Virus record (IMG/VR): IMGVR_UViG_3300028829_004918
Coordinates: 1 to 33,610 of that record
From: a virus
DNA: 33,610 nucleotides
Reading direction: 5' to 3' (one strand)
The translations under genes and the position numbers were made by a program. How positions within the stretch are numbered: the first letter of the stretch is position 1; each line of letters starts with the position of its first letter. Of the stretch, positions 1 through 7,019 are shown piece after piece. Under the pieces are notes generated by a model. The model did not search any database, was not told the origin of the DNA, and saw nothing but the letters and a program-made list of their open reading frames with translations.

Positions 1-249
1 AAGTCCGATTCTACCGCTAAGCTGCTGGGGTGCTCTATGGAGGATTTCAAAAAACACATAGAGAGTCAGTTCACAGATGGCATGAGTTTTGATAACTATG
101 GAGAGTGGCATCTGGATCACATTATGCCCTGTTGTTCATTTGATATGAGAAACGCCGATCAACAGCGAAAGTGTTTTCACTTCACAAACATTCAACCATT
201 GTGGGCTAAGGAAAATTTGTCGAAAGGGGGAAGGGTTTTTTATGAGTGA
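1..249 (+). CDS. HNH endonuclease, C-terminal part (5' end outside window)
   Basis: The frame is open from base 1, so the gene starts left of the window; an internal ATG at 37 is probably not the start. The visible 82 residues carry the hallmarks of small phage HNH endonucleases: STAKLLGC followed by a helix, then WHLDHIMPCCSFDM with the HNH first histidine and aspartate, then FHFTNIQPLWAKENLSKG with the central and final metal-site residues. These proteins nick or cut double-stranded DNA with one metal ion and in phages are commonly free-standing homing enzymes. It lies two genes upstream of nrdB, a frequent neighbourhood for such mobile genes. The recognition half is not visible. Confidence 0.85.
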   Translation, partial: KSDSTAKLLGCSMEDFKKHIESQFTDGMSFDNYGEWHLDHIMPCCSFDMRNADQQRKCFHFTNIQPLWAKENLSKGGRVFYE

Positions 250-400
250 CTTTCAGGTACACAGCGAGGAAGAGACTAAGTATTGGGACGATTTCGTCAA
301 TGGAAATCCGCTGGAGAAACATGGAACCACCCAGACCGTGAAGTCTTGGTTCATGAGTGACCTAGAAGTGAAATACAGATTCAAGCGACAGGACAACTAA
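242..400 (+). CDS. small hypothetical protein, 52 aa
   Basis: An ATG at 242 overlaps the end of the HNH gene by 8 bases, and the stop codon at 398-400 directly abuts the nrdB ATG at 401, so the reading frame fills the gap exactly. A purine-rich GGGGGAAGGG lies upstream as ribosome binding site. The 52-residue product is charged and hydrophilic, with two aromatic clusters (KYWDDF, KSWF) and no signal peptide or membrane segment. I do not recognise the family. Its tight fit between two genes and normal spacing are the main support for it being real. Confidence 0.55.
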   Translation: MSDFQVHSEEETKYWDDFVNGNPLEKHGTTQTVKSWFMSDLEVKYRFKRQDN

Positions 401-1474
401 ATGACACAAACCATTCTGAATAGGGTTGCTAATGACCCCATGAAGCAACCTCTGTTTCTAGGGGATGATCTATCCATACAACGATATGATGTCTTCAAAT
501 ATCCAGTGTTCTTCGACCTATACAAGAAGCAACTGGAGTTCTTCTGGAGACCCGAAGAGATTGAGCTAAAGAAGGATCGCAGCGACTTCAAGGACGACAA
601 GACCATGTCCGAGAATGAGCGTTTCATCTTCACCTCCAACCTCAAATATCAGACAGTGATGGACTCCGTAATTTGCCGTGGAGTCCCCCTAATCCAACAA
701 CACGTATCCAACCCCGAGCTGGAAGCATGTTTGAACGTATGGCAGTTCTTTGAGCAGGTACACAGCTACTCCTATACGTACATCATCAAGAACGTGTACG
801 CTGACCCCACCGCTGTCCTTGACTCTTGTCTGACTGACCAAGAAATTGTGAAGCGAGCAGAAGTCGCCGTAAAGGAATATGATGCCCTACTTGAAACGCC
901 TCACAGCGTTAAGGCTCTCAAGAAGCAGATATACCTCACCCTCATTAGTATTAACATTCTAGAAGCTGTGCGATTCTATGTGTCATTCATCTGTGCCTTT
1001 GCATTCGCAGAGAACAAAAAGATGGTTGGTAATGCAGACATTGTGAAGCTCATTAAACGCGACGAAGCTCTGCACCTCTACAACACTCAAGAGATACTGA
1101 AAATCTTGAGAAATGTAGACGAAGAAGGTTTTAAGGAGATTGCCGATGAGTGCGAGGATGAAGCCTGCAATATGTTCGAATCAGCAGCTAGAGAAGAAAA
1201 GGCGTGGGGAGAGTATTTGTTTCAGAACGGGTCTATTATTGGTCTTAACGAAACAATCATGTCACAATACATTGACTGGCTCTGCCATTCTAGACGTAAG
1301 GCTATTGGACTCCCATACGAGACTGGATTCAGAAATCCAATCGCAGGTTGGACGGAACCTTGGATGAACTCGGAAGCGGTGCAAGTAGCACCACAGGAAC
1401 ACGAGATTACAAGTTACAAAATCGGAGCGAGCAACAACGACGTGGAAGACATGTCTTTTGATGGCATTCTATAA
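401..1474 (+). CDS. nrdB: ribonucleotide reductase class Ia, small (beta) subunit
   Basis: This 357-residue protein makes the diferric-tyrosyl radical that the large subunit NrdA needs to reduce ribonucleoside diphosphates to deoxyribonucleotides. All expected ligands are visible at E. coli spacing: D88 (LKYQTVMDS), E118 and H121 (FEQVH), radical tyrosine Y125, E188 (ILEAVRFY), E222 and H225 (RDEALH). The C-terminal tail ends in an acidic and hydrophobic stretch (DVEDMSFDGIL) of the kind that docks on NrdA. No nrdA is in the window; it may lie to the left. The gene follows the 52-aa gene without spacing and is followed 12 bases later by dUTPase, forming a dNTP-supply block. Family assignment is secure. 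Confidence 0.96.
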   Translation: MTQTILNRVANDPMKQPLFLGDDLSIQRYDVFKYPVFFDLYKKQLEFFWRPEEIELKKDRSDFKDDKTMSENERFIFTSNLKYQTVMDSVICRGVPLIQQHVSNPELEACLNVWQFFEQVHSYSYTYIIKNVYADPTAVLDSCLTDQEIVKRAEVAVKEYDALLETPHSVKALKKQIYLTLISINILEAVRFYVSFICAFAFAENKKMVGNADIVKLIKRDEALHLYNTQEILKILRNVDEEGFKEIADECEDEACNMFESAAREEKAWGEYLFQNGSIIGLNETIMSQYIDWLCHSRRKAIGLPYETGFRNPIAGWTEPWMNSEAVQVAPQEHEITSYKIGASNNDVEDMSFDGIL

Positions 1475-1486
1475 GAAAGTAGGACA

Positions 1487-2050
1487 ATGACAGGAATACA
1501 ACCAAACGTAGAAATTTTACCAATGGGCGAAGGGTTAGTGTCAAACTTTAGTTTCGCACCAATGAACACAATGCAGTGGCAAACACCCTCTGTTGGTGTT
1601 AAGAAGCTTGGAGATGATGCGATTATTCCAACAAGAGCCAAAGAGGGTGATGCTGGATATGATCTGTATGCCGCAGAGGCAGTAACCATAATGCCGGGTG
1701 AAAGAAAGCTGGTAAGTACACAGGTGGCGTTTGAAATTCCACCGGGATATGTGGGACTCATTTGGCCGAGGTCATCCATGTCTACTAAACAAGGGGTGGA
1801 CGTGCTGGCTGGAGTAATAGATTCAGGATATCGAGGTGAAGTAGGGGCGTGTCTGCTAAACACCAATCCATGCGTAACCACTTCGGAAAACTCACACTCA
1901 TTTAATTACGACGACGCAATTCGAATAGAAAAGGGCGATAGAATCGCTCAAATTCTCATCCAAAATATTGCTGGTTTAGAGCTAAAAGAAGTCGAAGACC
2001 TTTCTGACTCAGAGAGAGGAGACGGAGGCTTTGGTAGCACTGGCAAATAA
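1487..2050 (+). CDS. dut: dUTP diphosphatase (trimeric dUTPase)
   Basis: It hydrolyses dUTP to dUMP and pyrophosphate, keeping uracil out of DNA and feeding dTMP synthesis. All five conserved motifs are present in order: I AGYDLYA (56-62), II PRSSMS (94-99), III VIDSGYRGEVG (110-120), IV GDRIAQ (150-155) and V RGDGGFGSTG (177-186), with catalytic D112 in motif III. At 187 residues it is longer than the usual 145-155 because of an extra N-terminal stretch of about 40 residues. The ATG at 1487 has AGTAGGA upstream; in-frame ATGs at 1523 and 1562 would trim the extension. Motif III to IV also holds a small insert (TTSENSHSFNYDD). It sits between nrdB and the PhoH gene. Confidence 0.95.
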   Translation: MTGIQPNVEILPMGEGLVSNFSFAPMNTMQWQTPSVGVKKLGDDAIIPTRAKEGDAGYDLYAAEAVTIMPGERKLVSTQVAFEIPPGYVGLIWPRSSMSTKQGVDVLAGVIDSGYRGEVGACLLNTNPCVTTSENSHSFNYDDAIRIEKGDRIAQILIQNIAGLELKEVEDLSDSERGDGGFGSTGK

Positions 2051-2061
2051 CAGGAGCCACA

Positions 2062-2721
2062 ATGAAAAAACGTAAGCAGACAAGGAAAGAAACACCTAAA
2101 GTACAACCTCTCGAAGCGAGAACTGATAATCAACGTGATTACATCAGAGCCGTCGCTGAAAATGATGTAGTACTATGCTCTGGACCCGCTGGTTCTGGAA
2201 AATCTTTTATCGCAGCTGGCTTATCTGCACAGCACCTTCATCACAACAGCATATCTCAAATTGTCATTACTAGACCACTTGTGTGTGCTGGTAGAGACAT
2301 CGGCTCTCTGCCGGGTGAAGTAAATGAAAAGATCAGTCCATACCTAGCTCCAATGGAGAAGAATTTCAGGTACTTCTTCGGTAGAGGATTCTATGGTCAT
2401 TATTTCAATGATGGTAAGATTCTATACAAGCCGCTAGAGCTGATGCGTGGAGACACCTTTGATGATACGTACATGATTCTTGACGAAGCTCAAAACTGCA
2501 CACAGGAGCAAATCAAGATGTTTATTACGAGGATTGGGGAGAACTCTAAGGTTCTGATCAATGGCGATGTTAGACAGTCTGACATCGGTAACAAGTCAGG
2601 ATTGCAGAAGAGTATGGACCAGCTGCGTGAGGTAGAGGGAGTGGGCGTCGTTGGACTAACTCACTCGGATATACAGAGAAATGGGATTATTGGCAGAGTA
2701 CTAGCGGCGATGGAGGAATAG
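2062..2721 (+). CDS. phoH: PhoH-like P-loop ATPase
   Basis: A 219-residue member of the PhoH family, ATPases related to the N-terminal half of superfamily I helicases and very common in marine phages; their role in infection is unsettled, with RNA metabolism the main proposal. The Walker A motif is GPAGSGKS (41-48), followed by the family signature ITRPLVCAGRDIGSLPGE, Walker B ILDEAQN (139-145) and a GDVRQSD motif. The basic N-terminus (KKRKQTRKETPK) is short, and the protein lacks any extra domain, so it is close to the stand-alone PhoH length. CAGGAG precedes the ATG. The zinc-ribbon gene begins immediately after the stop codon. Confidence 0.93.
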   Translation: MKKRKQTRKETPKVQPLEARTDNQRDYIRAVAENDVVLCSGPAGSGKSFIAAGLSAQHLHHNSISQIVITRPLVCAGRDIGSLPGEVNEKISPYLAPMEKNFRYFFGRGFYGHYFNDGKILYKPLELMRGDTFDDTYMILDEAQNCTQEQIKMFITRIGENSKVLINGDVRQSDIGNKSGLQKSMDQLREVEGVGVVGLTHSDIQRNGIIGRVLAAMEE

Positions 2722-3084
2722 ATGCCACACTACGACTACGAATGTGAAGAGTGCAGTCATGAAGTGCATGACGTAAAGCAGTCTATGAATGACGAGCCTC
2801 TGGTGGAATGCCCTGAATGTGGGAAGGATGGACTTTTTCGCGTAATATCGGGTGGTGCTGGGGTAATGATCCAGAACATCACCACGGTTGGTCAGCAAGC
2901 AGACTTTAATGGAAAGAAGTACAAGACTCAGCTTGAAGAAGCCGCGTGTAGGAAACGGGAATCGGAACCGAAGAAAGAAGTACCGCTACATCATGATCCG
3001 AAACTTGGGGGAGCTTCTCCACAAGAGATCAACAAGATGTCGCAGAATCAGAAAACCCGTTACATAATGGAAGGTAGAAAATGA
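2722..3084 (+). CDS. FmdB-type zinc-ribbon protein
   Basis: The N-terminus is a zinc ribbon of the FmdB regulatory-protein type: MPHYDYECEECSHEVHD, then VECPECGKDGLFRVIS. The two CxxC pairs (C8/C11 and C31/C34) can bind one zinc. The remaining 80 residues are polar and end in a motif-poor basic segment, with a run of charged residues near 75-90. FmdB-like ribbons occur widely in bacteria and phages, usually as small proteins without a proven role. The start codon follows the phoH stop codon with no spacer and the stop overlaps the next ATG by four bases, so it belongs to the same transcription unit. Confidence 0.75.
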   Translation: MPHYDYECEECSHEVHDVKQSMNDEPLVECPECGKDGLFRVISGGAGVMIQNITTVGQQADFNGKKYKTQLEEAACRKRESEPKKEVPLHHDPKLGGASPQEINKMSQNQKTRYIMEGRK

Positions 3085-3404
3085 AATTCGTCAATGAGGG
3101 AACTTTTGTTGAAGACAAGAAACAGATTGTCATCAAACTGAATAGAAATGGTCAGCAAGTAGAGTCTGACAAAGAGAAGGTCTTCGCAAAAGCAGTAGTG
3201 GGAGGTGGAAAGACTCTCTACTACGCAAAGTTTTACGCGGGAATCCTATATGACCCACTAGGAGCACACAGCAACAGAGAATATTGGGTTGATAGTAAGT
3301 TCCGAAGCGTTGATAAGAACACGTATGATTTCTATACGATGTATCTACAAACTAACAATCAAGTTTACCTATCTAGAGCACAAAGGGGAGCGATCAATGA
3401 GTAG
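3081..3404 (+). CDS. hypothetical protein, 107 aa
   Basis: The ATG overlaps the previous stop codon (ATGA). The product is 107 residues, basic in its N-terminal half, with several aromatic residues (YYAKFYAGILYDP) and no signal peptide or membrane span. A GGGKT string at about 42-46 resembles part of a Walker A motif, but no surrounding strand or Walker B is visible, so I do not read it as an ATPase. I do not recognise a family. The next gene overlaps it by eight bases, which supports coupled translation. Confidence 0.65.
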   Translation: MKFVNEGTFVEDKKQIVIKLNRNGQQVESDKEKVFAKAVVGGGKTLYYAKFYAGILYDPLGAHSNREYWVDSKFRSVDKNTYDFYTMYLQTNNQVYLSRAQRGAINE

Positions 3405-3726
3405 AAGTGGACCACTGAGCAAGACTGAGAAATTTTACCTCGACAGCAAGTACAAGGACATCAGCCTAGAGCAGTTGTGCAAGGACTTGGACCGTGGCAA
3501 GAAGCAGATTACTAAGTACATTGACGAGGTTGCTAAGATCAACAACCCTCCTCATATTGCTAATTCGCTTTCAGCAATGGGCAACAACGGGCAGGGAGCT
3601 ATCGTGCTGACACAGGCAGCAGAAGAGATGGCAGAACAGGTCAATCAGACCAAAGCGGACTCTAGAGCGGCTTCTAGATACAAAACCCGAGTGTTTACTC
3701 CAAAGAAGGCTGCTACGAATGACTAA
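3397..3726 (+). CDS. hypothetical protein with helix-turn-helix-like N-terminus, 109 aa
   Basis: The start is taken at ATG 3397, which overlaps the previous stop codon and has GGGAGCG upstream; the open frame further left is overlap only. Residues 5-45 (KTEKFYLDS, then ISLEQLCKDLDRGKKQITKYI) have the pattern of a small DNA-binding helix-turn-helix: a helix, the short ISLEQLCKDL helix, a turn at D-RGKK and a recognition-like helix. The C-terminal half is rich in Ala, Gln and Lys and is probably extended or helical. It might be a small regulator, but no family is recognised. Confidence 0.6.
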   Translation: MSRSGPLSKTEKFYLDSKYKDISLEQLCKDLDRGKKQITKYIDEVAKINNPPHIANSLSAMGNNGQGAIVLTQAAEEMAEQVNQTKADSRAASRYKTRVFTPKKAATND

Positions 3727-4123
3727 GTGGCTTGACTGTTACAGGTCAAACAAAGATGCGACGTGGATTAAGTGTCAGACTCTCGATGGAGAATGGCACT
3801 ATTTCCATGATCACAAAGTGTGGTTGGGGCTAAAGAAAGCTGGTGTTGGAGTTAAAACGCTCCAGCTCCAGTTCCGCTCTCACATTGTAGATATACCCCT
3901 TGAGGATTGCGATGGAGTATACCTAGTTAAGGCACTCGTTGGTATCACAGACGTGTTTACTAGAGACTGCCTAACAGTTGGATTGGTACGTGGCAACGAA
4001 GTGTCAAAAAGCAGATACTCACTACCAGAATTAGTACTTGAAGATAGCTCAATTGACCCAATTAGCAAATGTTTTGCAGAGGCTATTATCTATGAAGAAG
4101 AGGAAAAGAACAGAGAAGAGTAA
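3719..4123 (+). CDS. hypothetical protein, 134 aa
   Basis: It starts at an ATG overlapping the previous stop by eight bases. The 134-residue product alternates hydrophobic and polar residues in a way that suggests a beta-rich fold (for example LDGEWHYFHDHKVWLG and LQLQFRSHIVDIPL). It ends in an acidic Glu-rich tail (EEEEKNREE). No catalytic motif, zinc site or membrane segment is visible and I do not recognise the family. The next gene starts within its last 32 bases, typical of this block. Confidence 0.6.
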   Translation: MTKWLDCYRSNKDATWIKCQTLDGEWHYFHDHKVWLGLKKAGVGVKTLQLQFRSHIVDIPLEDCDGVYLVKALVGITDVFTRDCLTVGLVRGNEVSKSRYSLPELVLEDSSIDPISKCFAEAIIYEEEEKNREE

Positions 4124-4586
4124 GTACAAGCACAAGTCTACTGGAGACTATTGCACATGTGCTGCTTATGTGGCAGAAATACTATGTACTAACAACGCTC
4201 AAAATCAGAATATAGGGTCGCTTCCCTATAAGTTCTGGAACGTTAAACCTTGGGACTGGACTTTCAAAAAGCAGGTAATACTGGCTAGGAAGTTCATCAA
4301 AAAATTCTCCGAAGAAGCTCTTGTCAAAGCAGTGTCTTCACCGGAGTTCTCTCGCACCTTTTCTCTGAACAGCCCTCGTGCTGAGGGGATAGTGCGTAAG
4401 TATCATGAAATCATTAAGGCTCAACAAGAGAAAGAAACACAAGAGCTGAACGTAATAGAAAACGCCAAAACATCAAAAAAGAAGTTTGGTAAGAAAAGTG
4501 GTCTCAACAAATTAAGGGAGATTGAGAAACGTGGCAAAAGCAAAAACAGCACCGAAGAAAAAGAAGACAGCAAAAAAGAAGGTTGA
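4092..4586 (+). CDS. hypothetical Lys-rich protein, 164 aa
   Basis: I place the start at ATG 4092, which has GAGG upstream at a suitable distance, rather than further left inside the previous gene. The product is strongly basic at both ends (MKKRKRTEKSKYKHK at the start and KKKFGKKSG near residue 135) and has a middle segment with conserved-looking aromatics (GSLPYKFWNVKPWDWTFKKQ). The C-terminal 30 residues overlap the recA-like gene and are low-complexity Lys/Glu. Basic character and its place just before the recombinase make nucleic-acid binding plausible, but there is no recognised domain. Confidence 0.6.
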   Translation: MKKRKRTEKSKYKHKSTGDYCTCAAYVAEILCTNNAQNQNIGSLPYKFWNVKPWDWTFKKQVILARKFIKKFSEEALVKAVSSPEFSRTFSLNSPRAEGIVRKYHEIIKAQQEKETQELNVIENAKTSKKKFGKKSGLNKLREIEKRGKSKNSTEEKEDSKKEG

Positions 4587-5697
4587 AAAGTTCACAGACG
4601 ATGATGTTAGCAACAGAGTGTGCTCTCAATACGGAGACATTGTTGAGTCTGGAGACAAGGTTCTAGACGACCTTACCGACCTGCAAGTGATTGGCTTCTC
4701 TCCGGCTTTGGACGCCGCTCTAGGTGGTGGATTACGTGAGGGCAGCTGTGTCATCATGTCTGGAGACCCAAAGACAGGCAAGACTGTGTCTTCTCTTCAC
4801 TTCGCCTCTAAGTGCCAAAAGCTAGGAAAACCCATTGTGTACTTAAACACTGAGGGACGTCTAGTGAAAGAGAACTTCCACGGCATCAAGGGGTTGGCTC
4901 CAAAACAGATGAAGATCGTACAGACGACAGCAGCAAAGCCGTTGATCAGTGCGGAAGACTACCTCAATACTTTGGAGACATACATTAAGTCTGAGCCGGG
5001 CATAGTGGCTATTGTGGACTCTGTTTCCAGTATGCTTCCCAAAGCTGAACTAGAGGGTGAAATTAGAGCTGGAGTCAGAAACAACCTACCAAGACTCTTG
5101 GCTATGTTCTTGAAGCGTATTAGCGGCGATGTGACACGAAACAAAGCTATTGTGATCTTCATCCTTCACAACATCGCGAACACTGGCGGGAGCATGTTCG
5201 CTGCTAAGAAGATGGCTGACTCTGGTAACATGGTTCAATACCAAGCTGGAACCAACATGGTTATCACCCACCGTGGCAAGTGGGTTAAGGGAGGAAAAGC
5301 GAAGAACGACGATGATGGCGATAGCGGAGAACACATCGGTCAGGTTGCCAACTGGAAGATTATTACCTCTGCCGCTGGCGGTATTCCCAACAGCTTGGCA
5401 GCTAGCTACATTCGTTATGGAATTGGCATCGACGAAGCCAAAGAAATAGCGGACATTGCCAGAGAGCTTACGCTCATCAAGGTTGCTGGCTCTTGGTTTA
5501 CTATTATGGCTGCGGTCAACGATGTAGAAGACCCAAGGGTTAAGGCAGTGTTGGAAAGAAACGAAGTGGACGCCACCGACAAGGAAGCAGTAGAGAAGTT
5601 CTTTAGGACGCAGGGCGACGACACACTAATGGAGCTTATCAATGACAATCCTGAGTTGGTTGAGTTTCTACAAGAGAAGGTGGAGGAATTGTTTTGA
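4531..5697 (+). CDS. RecA/UvsX-like recombinase
   Basis: A strand-exchange ATPase of the RecA superfamily, expected to form filaments on single-stranded DNA for phage recombination and fork repair. With a GTG start at 4531 (GGGAG at 4516-4520) it has 388 residues; a TTG at 4522 is too close to that site to be favoured. After a Lys-rich N-terminal tail come the ALGGGL segment, Walker A GDPKTGKT (78-85), a RecA-type Walker B strand AIVDSVSSM with D163, and a likely L2 region with HRGKW. The C-terminal 100 residues are acidic. Sequence is closer in style to UvsX and phage RecA-like proteins than to cellular RecA. Confidence 0.88.
   Translation: MAKAKTAPKKKKTAKKKVEKFTDDDVSNRVCSQYGDIVESGDKVLDDLTDLQVIGFSPALDAALGGGLREGSCVIMSGDPKTGKTVSSLHFASKCQKLGKPIVYLNTEGRLVKENFHGIKGLAPKQMKIVQTTAAKPLISAEDYLNTLETYIKSEPGIVAIVDSVSSMLPKAELEGEIRAGVRNNLPRLLAMFLKRISGDVTRNKAIVIFILHNIANTGGSMFAAKKMADSGNMVQYQAGTNMVITHRGKWVKGGKAKNDDDGDSGEHIGQVANWKIITSAAGGIPNSLAASYIRYGIGIDEAKEIADIARELTLIKVAGSWFTIMAAVNDVEDPRVKAVLERNEVDATDKEAVEKFFRTQGDDTLMELINDNPELVEFLQEKVEELF
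5682..5687 (+). promoter_or_regulatory. strong ribosome binding site deciding a TTG start
   Basis: GGAGGA lies six bases before TTG 5694, inside the end of the recA-like gene. No ATG or GTG in that frame lies nearby, so this site supports translation of the following nuclease from TTG. The same arrangement occurs at 6091-6095 with TTG 6103 and at 26705-26709 with TTG 26718. Confidence 0.7.
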
Positions 5698-6110
5698 AAG
5701 TATGGGGTTTGAACGATAGGGAATACAACATTAATCTCGACAGATATACCGTCGCACATAATGACAGTAGACCCAGATCGCAATTTCACCTTAGAGCCAG
5801 AGACATACTCAACAGGAAGTATGCTGGATATCTGATATATGAGGAAGTCAAGTTACCGGGATCAAGAAACCCCGCACTCAAATCCGCCCTGTTTCTTGAT
5901 TTTCTCATTCCCAGACTGGACATAGCGGTAGAGGTTCACGGACAACAGCACTATGAGTACAACACGTACTTTCACAAAGACAAAGCGGGCTGGAGAGCAC
6001 ACCTGAAACGCGACTCACTAAAGCAACAATGGTGTGAGCTAAACGCCCTCAATCTATATGTATTCAAATACTCGGACACAGACGAAGAGTGGGAGAGTCA
6101 ACTTGACTGA
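5694..6110 (+). CDS. Vsr/DUF559-like PD-(D/E)XK endonuclease
   Basis: The 138-residue product starts at TTG 5694 behind a strong GGAGGA, overlapping the recA-like stop codon. The core matches very-short-patch-repair and DUF559-type nucleases: LFLDFLIPRLDIAVEVHGQQHYE, with D in the LDF strand and E in the VEVHGQQH strand as metal ligands, followed by KRDSLKQQWCELNALNLYVFKYSD as the helix and last strand. These enzymes cut or nick DNA using the PD-(D/E)XK fold. Its place next to recombination genes fits DNA repair, but phages also carry the same fold as homing endonucleases (see 30764-31531). The N-terminal 45 residues show no DNA-binding motif I recognise. Confidence 0.75.
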   Translation: MKVWGLNDREYNINLDRYTVAHNDSRPRSQFHLRARDILNRKYAGYLIYEEVKLPGSRNPALKSALFLDFLIPRLDIAVEVHGQQHYEYNTYFHKDKAGWRAHLKRDSLKQQWCELNALNLYVFKYSDTDEEWESQLD

Positions 6111-6597
6111 ACAAGAAATAGGACCAACAGCTAAGGAGCGACTAGAGTCGTTCTTGAGTAGGATTGATGATTACTTGACACTGAAAAATGTCCAGCCGTC
6201 AGATATGACAGAAAACATTGAAGCAGCGTTGGAGATTGACAGCTACACATATGAGGAAACACTTGAACTCACGCAGGAGCAGTGTTTCTCATGTGCCTAC
6301 TCTCTCTACCAATACTGCGATAATGTGTTGTCTGAGATGAACAAACAAGCTATGGTATGTAACTGGTGTTCCAGTGCGTTGAACATCATGGTGTCGAGAG
6401 AAAGAGACGAGTTCTACACGTCCAGCTACAACCGCATGGACATGAAAATAGCCCGCCTAGCAGTGGACAACGAGGTTGTTTACAAGGTGAGGGAGTGGCT
6501 GAGAACAGCGGAAGCCAGAAGAGATGCGTTAAAACACAAAGAGCACCTATTGAAAAAGAAGGCGGATTGCCTAATGGAGAAAGGAAAAAGATACTAA
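6103..6597 (+). CDS. hypothetical helical protein, possible recombination mediator
   Basis: Start taken at TTG 6103 with GGGAG at 6091-6095; the frame is open further left, but only as overlap. The 164-residue product is largely alpha-helical. A pattern in the second half (ARLAVDNEVVYKVREWL, AEARRDALKHKEHLLKK) resembles the arrangement seen in UvsY-like and other phage single-strand-DNA accessory proteins. Four cysteines (near residues 63, 73, 87 and 90) are present but not in a clear zinc pattern. Its position two genes after the RecA/UvsX-like gene supports a mediator role. This is inference from position and helical pattern; no family match is certain. Confidence 0.6.
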   Translation: MTEQEIGPTAKERLESFLSRIDDYLTLKNVQPSDMTENIEAALEIDSYTYEETLELTQEQCFSCAYSLYQYCDNVLSEMNKQAMVCNWCSSALNIMVSRERDEFYTSSYNRMDMKIARLAVDNEVVYKVREWLRTAEARRDALKHKEHLLKKKADCLMEKGKRY

Positions 6598-7019
6598 TGT
6601 CAGACCCATTTATGGACTCATTGAGTGCAGAACAGAAGAGGGCGTTAATTGCAAAACTAATGTCTGAGCTGGGCGACGATACTCCTGATATACAGCCCCC
6701 ACGAGCACCTGTGCAGAGTATCCCAGAACCAAAGAAAACAGTAGTAACGGTGAATGACGATTTCACTGTCAACAGAGAGAATGGGGTGAGCGGAGGAACT
6801 CTGAAGACTCCCATCAAAGCACAGAAGAACACTTGGGTGGACGACGAGCTGGAGCACACAGACGTGAAGACACCCGTCGTGGAGAAGACAAAGAAGAGAC
6901 CTCCTGCTCAGATAGTAGAGGTTGAGTGCTCTGGGTGTAATAAACGTTTCAAAGTTAGCAGTACAGTAGTTTATGGGGAGTACCACAGGTGTGACAGATG
7001 TGCAGGAACGAGACGATAA
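6597..7019 (+). CDS. hypothetical protein with C-terminal zinc ribbon, 140 aa
   Basis: The ATG at 6597 shares a base with the previous TAA. Residues 1-30 form an acidic helix (MSDPFMDSLSAEQKRALIAKL), followed by about 70 low-complexity Pro/Thr/Val residues that are probably disordered, and then a C-terminal zinc ribbon: VECSGCNKRFKVS and YHRCDRCAGTRR, with two CxxC pairs. Such tailed ribbons often link nucleic-acid enzymes, but no partner is evident. The last 47 bases overlap the start of the helicase gene, so the two are likely translated together. Confidence 0.7.
   Translation: MSDPFMDSLSAEQKRALIAKLMSELGDDTPDIQPPRAPVQSIPEPKKTVVTVNDDFTVNRENGVSGGTLKTPIKAQKNTWVDDELEHTDVKTPVVEKTKKRPPAQIVEVECSGCNKRFKVSSTVVYGEYHRCDRCAGTRR

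Noticed and set aside
1414-1881. A 155-codon open frame on the - strand over dUTPase
   Set aside because: It is antisense to a certain gene and has low-complexity Ser/Pro composition typical of a shadow frame.
3081-3404. GGGKT string as a Walker A motif
   Set aside because: Flanking hydrophobic strand, Gly-x4-GK spacing and a Walker B are all missing.
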